From Scilla litardierei (lineage: Eukaryota > Streptophyta > Magnoliopsida > Asparagales > Asparagaceae): a stretch of 64,000 nt of DNA. Positions 46,031 to 55,795 of the stretch are shown piece by piece. Location of the stretch: the NCBI GenBank assembly GCA_030789695.1, contig CM061141.1, forward strand, positions 272,459,655 through 272,523,654. The letters are read 5' to 3'. Within the stretch, counting starts at the first letter, position 1. Every line of letters starts with the position of its first letter. Made by a program: the position numbers and the translations under genes. The notes under the pieces are model-generated. The model was given only the letters and a program-made list of their open reading frames with translations. It had not been told where the DNA came from and ran no database searches.

Positions 46031-47656
46031 TCACGAGGAAGTGGCTGGATCTGCAGTCTCCGTGGGTCCAGTCGACGGAGTGGACTTAGGCTCTGCATGG
46101 AGTAGAGGTGTCTCAACAGATGGAATCGTCAGGGTAGGTGTGGAAGCAACAGCAACAGGCTCAACATCAGCAGGCACATCAGGAGTGTCAGCAGGAGAGG
46201 CAGCAGGCTCAGAAGTCTGAACTACTGCAGCAGAGGTCTCTAGAGCACCGGTAGAGGTGCCAACACCAGGAGCAGAAGATGTAGCAGCAGCAGCAGTGGC
46301 CTCATCGCCACGGGCTAAAGAAGTGACAAGCTCGTCAAGCTCCTCATCGTCCATCTCCTCGTCCTCAGACACGGACGGAGGAAGATCAATGCCCATCTGA
46401 CGAGCCATACGGTAAACTACCTCCTCGGTACGAGCCAAGCGAGACTCGTGCCGACGAAGTATCCGTACGACATCATCCAAAGTAGCAGGACGAGAGGGGG
46501 CACCAGCAGCAGAGGGAGTCTCCTGAGAAGCAGATGTGGTAGACCTCTGCACGTGACGAAGCGCCGCTAGAGATTTCTTCACGGCCGTCGCGTTCAGAGG
46601 CGTACCCAAGGGATGCTCATCGTCAGGAGGGAGAGGGACACGGAAATGACGAAACACGAGGGTCAACAGGCAAGGATATGGAATATGCGCAGACTTATTG
46701 GTCTTGCGTATACACTCGAAAGAGTCCATCTTATCGAGTATCACGCGAGCCCAATTAATCTCGCACGCCAAGAAAAGAGCGTAGATCAATTTCAAGAACG
46801 GCTGGGATGGAAGTGAAGAGGATCCATACTTAGGGAGAAGACATGACTTCAAGATCAGGTTAAGGACCCACGCATTCGGCTTGAAAGATTTCGATGGAAC
46901 ACCAATGAATGCGGAGGGGATAACCTGGAAGATATCTGAAAGAACTGACTGATCCAAGGAAGAAATATTGTCGACGGAAATGTCCGAAGGGAGGAGACCA
47001 CACGACGAGCAACCAAGAATCTCCCCCAAGATTTCTGCCGTGAGAACTATAGGAGTTCCCAAGACAGTAGTCTCAATGGAGTGGCTGGCATCGTACTGGC
47101 CTCGAACGCGATTGGCATAGAACAATTTCACGAGGCGAGGATATGGTTTGGGATTGGCCTTAGGGTCGTATCGGAGATAATCAAGAAGACCACTATAGGA
47201 CAGGAGATCGGCTAAGCCAAGGAAATCAGAAAACTGGACGTAGTGCTCCAACAACATCGGGCAGTGTTCAATACGGTTGTAGGCCGCGAGACACATAGGG
47301 TCATCGCGACACAACGATATGTCAACACCCCCCGCTGGCATTGGGCCCTTTCCCTTTGGCTGGCGAGTCCTAGGACGGAGTGGAGGAGTGGGTTCCCTAG
47401 TGATAGGCTCATCCTCAGGCACAAATTCAGTGTCGGAATCGGGAGGAGTAGCCGGTGAGTGGAGTATGGGCTTTTTGGTCTTATATTTGCGGGGCTTGAC
47501 GGTCGCCGTCCTCTGCTTCTTCAGAGGAGGCGAAGACGGGGAAGCTTGAGTAGACTTGGCACGATGTTTAGGCTTAGGGGGATTCCTAGGGTCGGAAGGC
47601 CCTACGGACATAGGAGAAGCCCCGGAAGAGGCGATGGGAATCCTCGTCTTAGCCAT
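46031..47656 (-). CDS. Intact Sirevirus env-like third ORF (541 aa)
   Basis: Starts at 47656 (MAKTRIPIASS), the start shared with the degraded copy at 25316; the open frame runs 15 codons further upstream but without such support. N-terminal 130 residues are basic and Pro/Ser-rich. A conserved-looking globular part (about residues 130-385) follows, with GGVDISLCRDDPMCLAAYN, RLVKLFYANRVRGQYD, LPKYGSSSLPSQPFLKLIY and SAHIPYPCLL. This resembles the plant 'putative plant transposon protein' family found in retroelements. A predicted helical stretch with many charged residues (VRILRRHESRLARTEEVV) and an acidic DEEMDDEELDELV segment come next, then an Ala/Thr/Pro/Ser tail. I see no signal peptide or transmembrane helix, so 'envelope' is only positional. 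It is in frame with pol but separated by stops and 936 bases, so simple read-through cannot make it. Confidence 0.85.
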   Translation of the reverse strand: MAKTRIPIASSGASPMSVGPSDPRNPPKPKHRAKSTQASPSSPPLKKQRTATVKPRKYKTKKPILHSPATPPDSDTEFVPEDEPITREPTPPLRPRTRQPKGKGPMPAGGVDISLCRDDPMCLAAYNRIEHCPMLLEHYVQFSDFLGLADLLSYSGLLDYLRYDPKANPKPYPRLVKLFYANRVRGQYDASHSIETTVLGTPIVLTAEILGEILGCSSCGLLPSDISVDNISSLDQSVLSDIFQVIPSAFIGVPSKSFKPNAWVLNLILKSCLLPKYGSSSLPSQPFLKLIYALFLACEINWARVILDKMDSFECIRKTNKSAHIPYPCLLTLVFRHFRVPLPPDDEHPLGTPLNATAVKKSLAALRHVQRSTTSASQETPSAAGAPSRPATLDDVVRILRRHESRLARTEEVVYRMARQMGIDLPPSVSEDEEMDDEELDELVTSLARGDEATAAAATSSAPGVGTSTGALETSAAVVQTSEPAASPADTPDVPADVEPVAVASTPTLTIPSVETPLLHAEPKSTPSTGPTETADPATSS

Positions 47657-48592
47657 GGTCGTGGCACGACGAGTACAAGCAACACAAACTACTAGCAACA
47701 CAAGCCCTAGAGATCAAAAGAAATCCGAACACACAAACCCTAGATGCACAAGCCCTAAGTGAAACAATTCGGAAACCCTAGGAGCTAGAAGAGATAAAAT
47801 CGAACCCTAGGGTAGGAATCGACCAAGGAGAGGGAGGGAGATACCTAGGAGGAGGAGGCGACGGCGGCGGACGGCGAGGATGGCCGGAGATATGGCCGGA
47901 GTCGACGAGAATACGATGGGGCTCGAGATGGGTTTTGGGGTTTATCGGGCTGGAGAAGAGGAGAAGACCGACTAAGAATGATTTTAGTCGAACCAAAATG
48001 AGTATAAGTCGGTCTGGAATCAAAAAGACACAAATGCCCTAACACACTTAGTCGGTCACAGTTCAAGCACTGACCGACTAGATTACGATCTAGTCGGTCG
48101 GTCAATGAGCTTGAACTGACTAAGTCGAAACAGAGGCAAACAGCAAATTTTAGGGCTAGATTTAGTCGGTCGCAGTATACTGACTGACCGACTAGTTTTC
48201 AATCTAGTCGGTCGAAAAGTGTACTATGACCGACTAACGAAAGAAAATGATAGGAGATGGATGAGAGCTTGATCTAGTCGGTCTGAGTTCACTTGCTGAC
48301 CGACTAGATGAGCATCTAGTCGGTTGACAAATGAACTTAGACCGACTAGAAGAGTTCAAAATTTGATAATTGAATTTTCTTCACAAACCACTTGGATGAA
48401 ACAACTTAAAACTCTCATTAGTCATCTAAATTACCCCATAAAACGTCGAAATCTTAAATACGACTTTCAAATACGAATTCGATCATAAATTCAAATATAT
48501 CACATAAAATTCCCAAAAATTCAATTAATCTAGCATGAACAAAATATCGCGAAATCGAATAGCATGCAAGATAATTGAATGAAATATGAATC
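47657..48592 (-). promoter_or_regulatory. Pol-to-env spacer with LTR-like palindromes and a 5'-UTR-like leader
   Basis: On -, pol ends with TAG at 48593, followed by another in-frame stop 20 codons later. Three palindrome units (48045-48352) come next, then a GC- and pyrimidine-rich stretch (CGCCGTCCGCCGCCG, CCTCCTCCTAGGTATC) and several TAGGGTTT-like words before the env ATG. The CCTAG|GTATC could be a splice donor of a leader intron (speculative). Confidence 0.55.
48045..48352. repeat. Three nested-palindrome units upstream of the env-like ORF
   Basis: Unit starts near 48050, 48164 and 48273, with the same arms and the same ~113-base period as in the LTR. Arm sequences such as CTAGTCGGTC and GACCGACTAG are unchanged while loops differ. 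Confidence 0.92.
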
Positions 48593-51500
48593 CTATATCT
48601 CGGATTCACCCATAATCCCCAATTCTCGACGCAACCGCACAAAGGAGTCCTCCTTTAGGGGTTTCGTGAAAATATCGGCGATTTGCTTTTGGGTTTCAAC
48701 GTAAACTAATATGATGTCCTTTTTAGCAACATGATCATCTAAGAAATGGTGTCGGACATCTATGTGTTTTGATCGGGAATGGTGCACCGGATTCTTTGAA
48801 AGACAAATAGCACTTTGGTTATCCACCATGATAGGGCTAGTATCACAATGAATACCAAAATCCTTCAGTGTGTGTCTCATCCAAAGAACCTGGGCACAAG
48901 CGGCACCGGCGGCAATGTATTCCGCCTCGGTGGTTGAAAGTAATACGGAATTTTGCTTCTTGGAAAACCAAGAGACAAGAGAATTTCCTAGAAAATGGCA
49001 AGTGCCACTATTACTTTTCCTGTCGGATTTGCATCCCGCATAATCGGCATCACTGTATGAGACTAACTCATACGTGCTAGATTTCGGATAAAGTAATCCA
49101 AAATCTAAAGTGTAACTTAGATAACGGAAAATACGCTTTACCGCTACTAAGTGAGAATCCTTAGGTTGAGACTGATAACGAGCACATATACATACGGCAA
49201 ACATAATATCGGGCCTACTCGCAGTAAGATAAAGTAAACTACCTATCATACCTCGATATAGACGAATGTCTACATCTTTTCCGCCCGTATCTTTATCAAG
49301 ATGCGTTGTAGTGCTCATAGGAGTCTTTTTCCCGGAGGCATTCTCCATTCCAAATCGCTTTAGCAACTCCACCGTGTACTTTGTTTGGTGGATGAAGATT
49401 ACATCGTTCAATTGGCGAATTTGGAGACCTAAGAAATATTTGAGTTCGCCCATGTGGCTCATCTCAAATTGTTCCTTCATAACATTAGAAAACTCTTCGC
49501 AAAGAGCAAAGTTAGTAGCACCGAAAATGATATCATCAACATAAATTTGAACTAATAAAATATCATTATTCGCATGCTTAATAAAAAGTGTTGAATCGGC
49601 TTCACCCATTTTAAAATTCAAATCCAAAAGAAAATTCTTTAGGCGATCATACCAAGCTCAAGGAGCTTGTCTCAACCCATAAAGAGCTTTCTTTAGTTTA
49701 AAAACATGATTTGGAAATTTTTCATTTATGAAGCCCGGAGGTTAAGAAACGTAAACTTCCTCAACGACATCTTCGTTTAAAAATGCACTTTTAACATCCA
49801 TTTGAAATAATTTAAAATTCTTATGGCATGCAAAAGACAATAATAATCTAATTGATTCTAATCTAGCTACCGGAGCGAAGGATTCTTCGAAATCAATACC
49901 TTCCTCTTGTCGATAGCCTTGAGCAACTAACCGAGCTTTGTTCCGGACGACGACTTGGTTTTCGTCGGGTTTGTTCTTGAAGATCCACTTTGTCCCTATG
50001 ATGGTGTGGTTCTTCGATGGCAATGGAACAAGCTCCCATACCTCATTCCTCTCGAATTGAATGAGCTCCTCCTCCATGGCTAAGATCCAAGCGCTATCTT
50101 CGCATGCTTCATTAATATTCTTTGGCTCTATCGATGAGGCAAAGGCACAATTTGCGAAGTGGTGGACTTGCGATCTCGTCTTGACACTATCTTGAATATT
50201 GCCAATGACTTGCTCATGGGGATGGTCACGAACCGAATGAAGCCGTTTGGGAATACCTTGATCACTAGGAACATTCTCAACAACTTCATTAGTTGGGTTA
50301 GTCTCAATAGAATCAATAGAATCATTAGACTTAGAATTATCAAACGAATCACATAAAACATCCAAAGAATCATTATCATTTGAAATTCTAGTTGGAACAA
50401 ATCCTTCATTAAATGAGACATGAAGCGACTCCTCGATCGTTGAGGTTCGTTTGTTGAATATCCGGTAGGCTTTGCTACGCGAAGAATATCCAACAAAAAT
50501 CCCTTCATCGGATCTTGGATCGAATTTGTCCAAACTACCATATGTGTTCTTAATAAAACATTTCGAACCAAAAACACGAAAATGTTTAACTTGAGGCAAC
50601 CTACCAAACAACAATTCATAACAAGTTTGTTTAGTGCCGGGCCTCAAAAGTATTCTATTAAACACATAGCAAGCGGTGTGTACTGCTTCCACCCAAAATT
50701 GATGGCCAAGTTGGCTATCATCAAGCATAGTGCGAGCACACTCCACTAGCGTCCTATTCTTTCTCTCAACTACACCATTTTGAGGAGGTGCACGAGGGAA
50801 AGAGAAGGTGTGAGTAATACCAACTTCATCACAAAATGTCTCAAAAGACTCATTCTCAAATTCACCTCCATGATCACTACGAATAGTGACAATGGTGGTT
50901 CCTAAGAGATTTTGTACTTTCTTAACAAAAATTGTGAAGTTTTCAAAAGCTTCATTTTTATTACACAATGAAAATACCCAAGTAAATCTTGAATAGTCAT
51001 CTACGATGACAAGTCCATACCTTGCATTTCCTAAGGAAGCTACTCTAGTTGGCCCAAATAAGTCTAGATGTAATAGCTCTAGTGGCCGTTTAGTAGAGAT
51101 GCTTTTCTTAGGTTTAAATGAAGATTTAGGAAGCTTGCCACGTTGACAACAATCACAAAAACTTTTCTTTTCAAAAACAAGCTTTGGAAAACCGTTAATA
51201 GAATTTAATTTCGAAAGCTTATAAAGTGTTCCAAAGTTCACATGTCCAAAGCGTCGATGCCATAAGTGTTGTTCACTTGTGTTGGCAACGAGACATTGTT
51301 CATACGACTTAGGAAGATCCAAAATATAAATGTCTTTATGACGAGTTCCGGAAAATAATAATTTATCATTATATTTTCTTAAAATATGACACAATCCTTT
51401 CGCAAAACTAACTTTGTAACCTTTGTCACAAAGTTGGCTTATTGAAATAAGATTGTGATTTAAACCACTAACAAGATAAACATCACTAATTAATGGTTTA

Positions 51501-51709
51501 GAGGGGTTACCGACTTTACCAACACCTATGATGGTTCCGCTCTCGTTGCCTCCAAATACGACGCGGTTTCCATTCGTAATGGGAACCACTCCGGAGAGCA
51601 ATCGAGCGTCACCCGTCATGTGTTTGGAGCACCCGCTATCGAGTATCCAATTCCCTTTGGAGCTAAATTTAAATTTGTTGCTCCTTTTCTTTTTCTTTTC
51701 CTTGAGTAC
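48593..51709 (-). pseudogene. pol: Sirevirus Pol: protease, integrase, RT, RNase H, with two premature stops
   Basis: One frame open from 51709 except for two nonsense codons. Order: basic stretch KEKKKKR; protease [14 protein letters not shown] (about 51650); integrase zinc-binding [21 protein letters not shown], catalytic [15 protein letters not shown] and the following Glu; RT with [11 protein letters not shown] and YVDDIIFG (about 49540); RNase H with DADYAGCKSDRK, TEAEYIAAG and a C-terminal GESEI. The stops are TAA at 49742-49744, where the sister copy has CAA, and TGA at 49658-49660, where it has CGA. Both are C-to-T changes, as expected from deamination of methylated cytosine. Pol would lack RT function unless supplied in trans. 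Confidence 0.93.
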
Positions 51710-51768
51710 CTAAAGATAGAAAATTTCATATCATGGTACCCAAGGTCATTGGGTCCAAGGGATTAGAC
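51710..51768 (-). other. Gag-pol junction; candidate 59-nt intron or frameshift site
   Basis: Gag ends with TAA at 51763-51765; pol is open from 51709 in the -1 frame. Between them a GT (51768) and a polypyrimidine stretch ending CTATCTTTAG (51710) delimit 59 nt. Removing it would join Gag codon AAG to Pol codon GTA in frame, deleting both stops. 59 nt is short for a plant intron, so a recoding signal or a simple mutation remains possible. Confidence 0.35.
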
Positions 51769-54012
51769 CTTTGGAAGCCAAGTCCAATTGGACTTAGACT
51801 TCCCCACATAATTCCTACTATGCACAACATCCGAAAAATAAGCATTCATATACTCTTGTTTTTCATCCATGCTTGTGTCCTTTGGGCTCCAAATAGTGAA
51901 AATTTTGGGAGCCATCATCCTATTGGGTGCATGCATGCGACGTTGATTTCTACGTGATGCATGTTGTGGATAGGCATACGGGACATGATGGAATGGTGCA
52001 CGACGAGAATTATTCATATGATGAGGTGGGTGTACATATGCATGTGTGGGAACACGTGCGTGAGGGTGTCTCACATGGTGTGCACGTGCCCGAGAATGTG
52101 TTGCATAAAAATCATCATATGTGTGAGCCAGTGGAGTAGGACGTGTGTTCCTACGTGGCATGGTATTGGTGTACATGTAGGCATGCCCCTTCTTTGGAGG
52201 TCCACCCAAAGTGGGTTTCTTTCCGAAAGAGGGTGTGGACGAGGTGGAAGCACCATTGGTAGATGAACTACCAATAGAGTGTTTGCTCCCACTCGTTGAG
52301 GCTTCGGAAGTTGGCCTAACAAAAGTAGTGACCGACTTGGATGAATTTCCCATCATATACCCCAAGCCAATGTGGTGTTTGGCCGGAAGTAAGTCTTTTA
52401 GGATATTATCCAAGTGGCCCTTACCCTTGTTGAATTTGTTGATTCGGCCCAATGTGTCCTCATATTTCTCTTTGAGAGAACGCAAAGAAATATCCAAAGT
52501 GGATATTTGCGATGTGAGCACATAAACACGAGATTTATGATTCTCGTTCTCAATACTCAAAGTCGAGTTTTGAGAAGTTAAATCCGCTATCTTATGTTCT
52601 TCCGCATCCTCAATGCTAACATGTTCAAGTTTAGATTTGAGATTAACAATCTCATTTCTTAACTCTTCAACAACGGTGTCGTTGTTGGTGATGATAGTCT
52701 TAGGCGATGTTTGAATGCTAGCTAGGTCATCTTTTACTTTAGTATATCGATTTACTAATTTTGTGTATTTTGACCAAAGTTGAGAGTTAGCATTCCTAAG
52801 ATCGTCCATGGTTACCTCATCGCTTTCGACATCACTATCATCGGAAGAGGAGGATCCTTGATCGTTCTCCTCTCTTGCCATGAAACACATGTGCGCTTGC
52901 TCCACGTGCTCATCGTCCGACTCACCGCTTGAAGAATCATCGGAGTCGGTGAAGGTAGCTCCGACAAGTCCCTTCTTGTTTCCTTTCGTGTACTTCTTGG
53001 ACTTGTCATACTTTGGCGTCTTCCACTTCTCCTTTTGCTTATTGAGGGGACACTCCGCTTTCATGTGTCCTGGCTTATTGCACTTGAAACACAAAGGAGA
53101 GGAAGAGGCGTTAGAAGAACCAAATTTACCTTTGGTCTTGAAGTTACCTTTTCGGAAGAAACGGTTGAACTTCTTGGCCATGAGTGCCATGGACTCCAAG
53201 TCCAACTCGTTTTCCGAGTCTTCATCATCGGTTGATGTGGATGTGGATGGAGCGGCCTTGAAAGCAATGGCCTTCTTCTTTGGCTCGTCTTGCTTTAGGT
53301 ACGACTTCATCTTTTCTTGCAATTTGAGCTTGCTATCCTTGCGTACCTCGTACGACATTAAAGTACCCATTAGTTGAACTACGGTGTACTTATTCATGTC
53401 ATTACCTTCCTCGATGGCGAAGGTACGCTTTTCCCAAGATGAAGGAAGTCCTTCGATAATCTTTGAGCACTTCTCCTTTTGAGTGTAGGACTTGCCGAGG
53501 GCCTCTAACTCGTTTATTATGTCAACGAAGTGAGCGTAATATTCTTTCATCTTCTCGCCCTGTTGCATATGAAACATTTCGTAATCTTTGTTTACAACTA
53601 CGAGTTTAGAGTCTCTTACCCGACTCGTCCCTTCATGTAGAATGAGGAGGGAGTTCCAAATTTGATATGCACTCTTACATGTGCATATCTTATTGAAGTC
53701 CTCGGGCTCCAATGCGCATTGCAAGGCGTTCATTGCCTTGGCATTGCTTACCTCCGCGGCGACCTCCGCGGTTGTCCATTTCTCAAAGTCTTCTTCTTCG
53801 GGCTCGATGTACTCCTTCATTGTAGTCCTCCATAAAGATGCACTTCGGAGGAAGGTTTCCATCCGACATTTCCAGTACCCGTAGTTGGTACCGTTGAAGA
53901 ATGGAGGCCTAGTAGAGGAATGTCCTTCCATCACCGAAGATGCTCCTTCACGGTTCCTGAAGGTGTCATAGTTGGAAGGTGGACGCACGGTCTTGTTGTC
54001 GTTGGCAGACAT
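51763..54012 (-). CDS. gag: Sirevirus Gag (749 aa), intact
   Basis: Starts ATG at 54012, 28 bases after the LTR and directly downstream of the PBS. The N-terminal part (about 30-250) is a copia retro-gag domain: PPFFNGTNYGYWKCRM, NALQCALEPEDFNKI, IWNSLLILHEGTSRV, IIEGLPSSWEKR. One zinc knuckle, CFKCNKPGHMKAEC, lies at residues 308-321. An acidic Ser/Asp-rich segment and a coiled-coil-like region (about 400-540, with ELRNEIVNLKSKLE) follow, then a His/Arg/Pro-rich tail. Length and coiled coil fit Sirevirus Gag, longer than typical copia Gag. Forms the particle and binds RNA in the cytoplasm. Confidence 0.92.
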   Translation of the reverse strand: MSANDNKTVRPPSNYDTFRNREGASSVMEGHSSTRPPFFNGTNYGYWKCRMETFLRSASLWRTTMKEYIEPEEEDFEKWTTAEVAAEVSNAKAMNALQCALEPEDFNKICTCKSAYQIWNSLLILHEGTSRVRDSKLVVVNKDYEMFHMQQGEKMKEYYAHFVDIINELEALGKSYTQKEKCSKIIEGLPSSWEKRTFAIEEGNDMNKYTVVQLMGTLMSYEVRKDSKLKLQEKMKSYLKQDEPKKKAIAFKAAPSTSTSTDDEDSENELDLESMALMAKKFNRFFRKGNFKTKGKFGSSNASSSPLCFKCNKPGHMKAECPLNKQKEKWKTPKYDKSKKYTKGNKKGLVGATFTDSDDSSSGESDDEHVEQAHMCFMAREENDQGSSSSDDSDVESDEVTMDDLRNANSQLWSKYTKLVNRYTKVKDDLASIQTSPKTIITNNDTVVEELRNEIVNLKSKLEHVSIEDAEEHKIADLTSQNSTLSIENENHKSRVYVLTSQISTLDISLRSLKEKYEDTLGRINKFNKGKGHLDNILKDLLPAKHHIGLGYMMGNSSKSVTTFVRPTSEASTSGSKHSIGSSSTNGASTSSTPSFGKKPTLGGPPKKGHAYMYTNTMPRRNTRPTPLAHTYDDFYATHSRARAHHVRHPHARVPTHAYVHPPHHMNNSRRAPFHHVPYAYPQHASRRNQRRMHAPNRMMAPKIFTIWSPKDTSMDEKQEYMNAYFSDVVHSRNYVGKSKSNWTWLPKV

Positions 54013-54020
54013 AGCTAAGT

Positions 54021-54037
54021 ATCTGGCTCTGATACCA
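54021..54037 (-). other. Primer binding site of the complete Sirevirus
   Basis: On - reads TGGTATCAGAGCCAGAT two bases after the LTR end; initiator-Met tRNA type. Confidence 0.92.
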
Positions 54038-54039
54038 AA

Positions 54040-55790
54040 TGTAATACCCTACCAGCTACTGCACAAGTACTAGAGGGGGGGTGAATAGTACTTTAAAATA
54101 ATAAGGAGTATAATTCCAAATTAAATTGCAAACAACTACCAAATAATTTTGCGGAAACTTAAATTGAATGACAACACAAAATTAACAATGCTAACAAACG
54201 ATGTTAATGGGTTCGGATCCACCCAAGTCTCCCCGACTTGTTCCCGGTGATCCTACGTCCCAACCACCCGGATCCCCTCAGGATACTTGAGTTAGAAACC
54301 CTAACTCAAGATTTCCACTATGAATATCTTGTGAAAAACCTTCACAAGATCAAATCATACATGCAATAGCAAACGTGAATCCCACAATCCGGGATCACAA
54401 CCTTCTCTCACAACCGAGAGAATCACAAAGCAATATTAAAGAGTTTAATATGAAATAAACAATCTTACCACAAAATCCTATACCTTGAGTTTTTCTTACC
54501 CAAATGGTGAAATGAAGGATTTGAGGAAGATGAAGTCACCAAGACCTAGCACCAAGGAAATGACCAGCAATCGGTGCCTAGGAATGATTTGGAGACTTGG
54601 ATCAAGCAATAGCTTGAAGAGCTCACCAAGAACAACCTTCTCTCTAGATGGATTCTAGATCTAGAAATGAGAGAGAATGGGTTTCTTGTGAGGAAGAGAG
54701 CTTTTGATTTGAGTGAGAATGGCTATCTCTTTTGATCTCTATGAATCTCTGAATGGAAGCTCTCACCTAGATAGAAATGACCTAGGTTCGTATTTATAGG
54801 GTCCCATAAAAACAAGTTAGGTCATTCACCAACGGATAGAAATCTGTGAGAATTAGTCGGTCAAAGAACAATCACTGACCGACTAGTTAATCAACTAGTC
54901 GGTCAGTCAAACAACGTGGACCGACTAAGTGAAGATCTGAGAAGAGATAGAATTTCAGACCTAGAAATCTAGTCGGTCCAAGAAGACTGTCTGACCGACT
55001 AGTTTCACAACTAGTCGGTCAGCCAATGAACGTAGACCGACTAAGAGCAAAAAGAATTAGTCTGAGTACAAAGTGACTTAGTCGGTCCAAGAACAAAAGT
55101 TGACCGACTAAATTGTCAACTAGTCGGTCACCAAATGTTCTTAGACCGACTAACGATAAACAGTAGTTTAGGAGAATTTTAGCATGAACAGTAAGTCACA
55201 ACTAGTCGGTCAAAGAAGCATCACTGACCGACTAGTTCACAAACTAGTCGGTCGGTGAGTCAACGTAGACCGACTAACTGTAAACAGTAAAGTCCAAGAA
55301 ATTAAGGAATCAAACTAGTCGGTCCAAGAACAATTGCCGACCGACTAGATCACTATCTAGTCGGTCAGTACTTGTTCTTGTACCAACTAACATGCACATA
55401 CAAGTCCGAATCGAAGCGCGACGCTTCGAGGAAGTTAGAATGAACTTGTGCAAGGATCCTAGAGCTATGAAATGAGCGTAATGAAGATAGAAACGTAAGA
55501 TATACTCAAGGCTTAACATTCTATATATCGAAGCTAAAAGACTATAAATAAAACCTTAAATAATGGTCTTTGAGAGCTTCGATTGAATCTTCATAACTTC
55601 CAAAGCGTCGCAAGAGCTTCAACGAAGCTTTAGGCATGAATATGAGCTTTGGGAAGTGTTGAGATGTCGCTTTGAATGTTCTCGTGAAATTGGCGACGAT
55701 CTCCAATACTGCGCTCACAAATTGTTAGTTCATGGATTATTTATGTTTGCTCATCATCAAAACCAAATCCGGGGAGTCCAATATTCAACA
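54040..55790 (-). repeat. 5' LTR of the complete Sirevirus (1751 bp)
   Basis: Same length as the 3' LTR. Palindrome array at 54850-55393, TATA box on - at 54791-54798, so transcription should start near 54760 toward lower coordinates. Confidence 0.95.
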
Positions 55791-55795
55791 AAGCC
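55791..55795. repeat. Right target-site duplication (AAGCC)
   Basis: Matches 43292-43296. Confidence 0.92.

Larger units (their letters stand above)
43297..55790 (-). mobile_element. Full-length Sirevirus (12,494 bp), young insertion
   Basis: Read on -: 5' LTR 54040-55790, PBS, gag, pol, env-like ORF, 3' non-coding, PPT, 3' LTR 43297-45047. Both LTRs are 1751 bp with about 20 mismatches by eye (about 1%), and AAGCC flanks both ends. Gag and the env-like ORF are open; pol has two nonsense codons. Sirevirus assignment rests on the copia domain order, the long coiled-coil Gag, the third ORF, the long LTRs with palindromes and the serial PPT-like runs. Confidence 0.95.

Noticed and set aside
48593..48600. 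Stop-codon suppression from pol into env as in SIRE1
   Set aside because: A second in-frame TAG follows 20 codons later and 936 bases separate the ORFs, so a single read-through cannot work.
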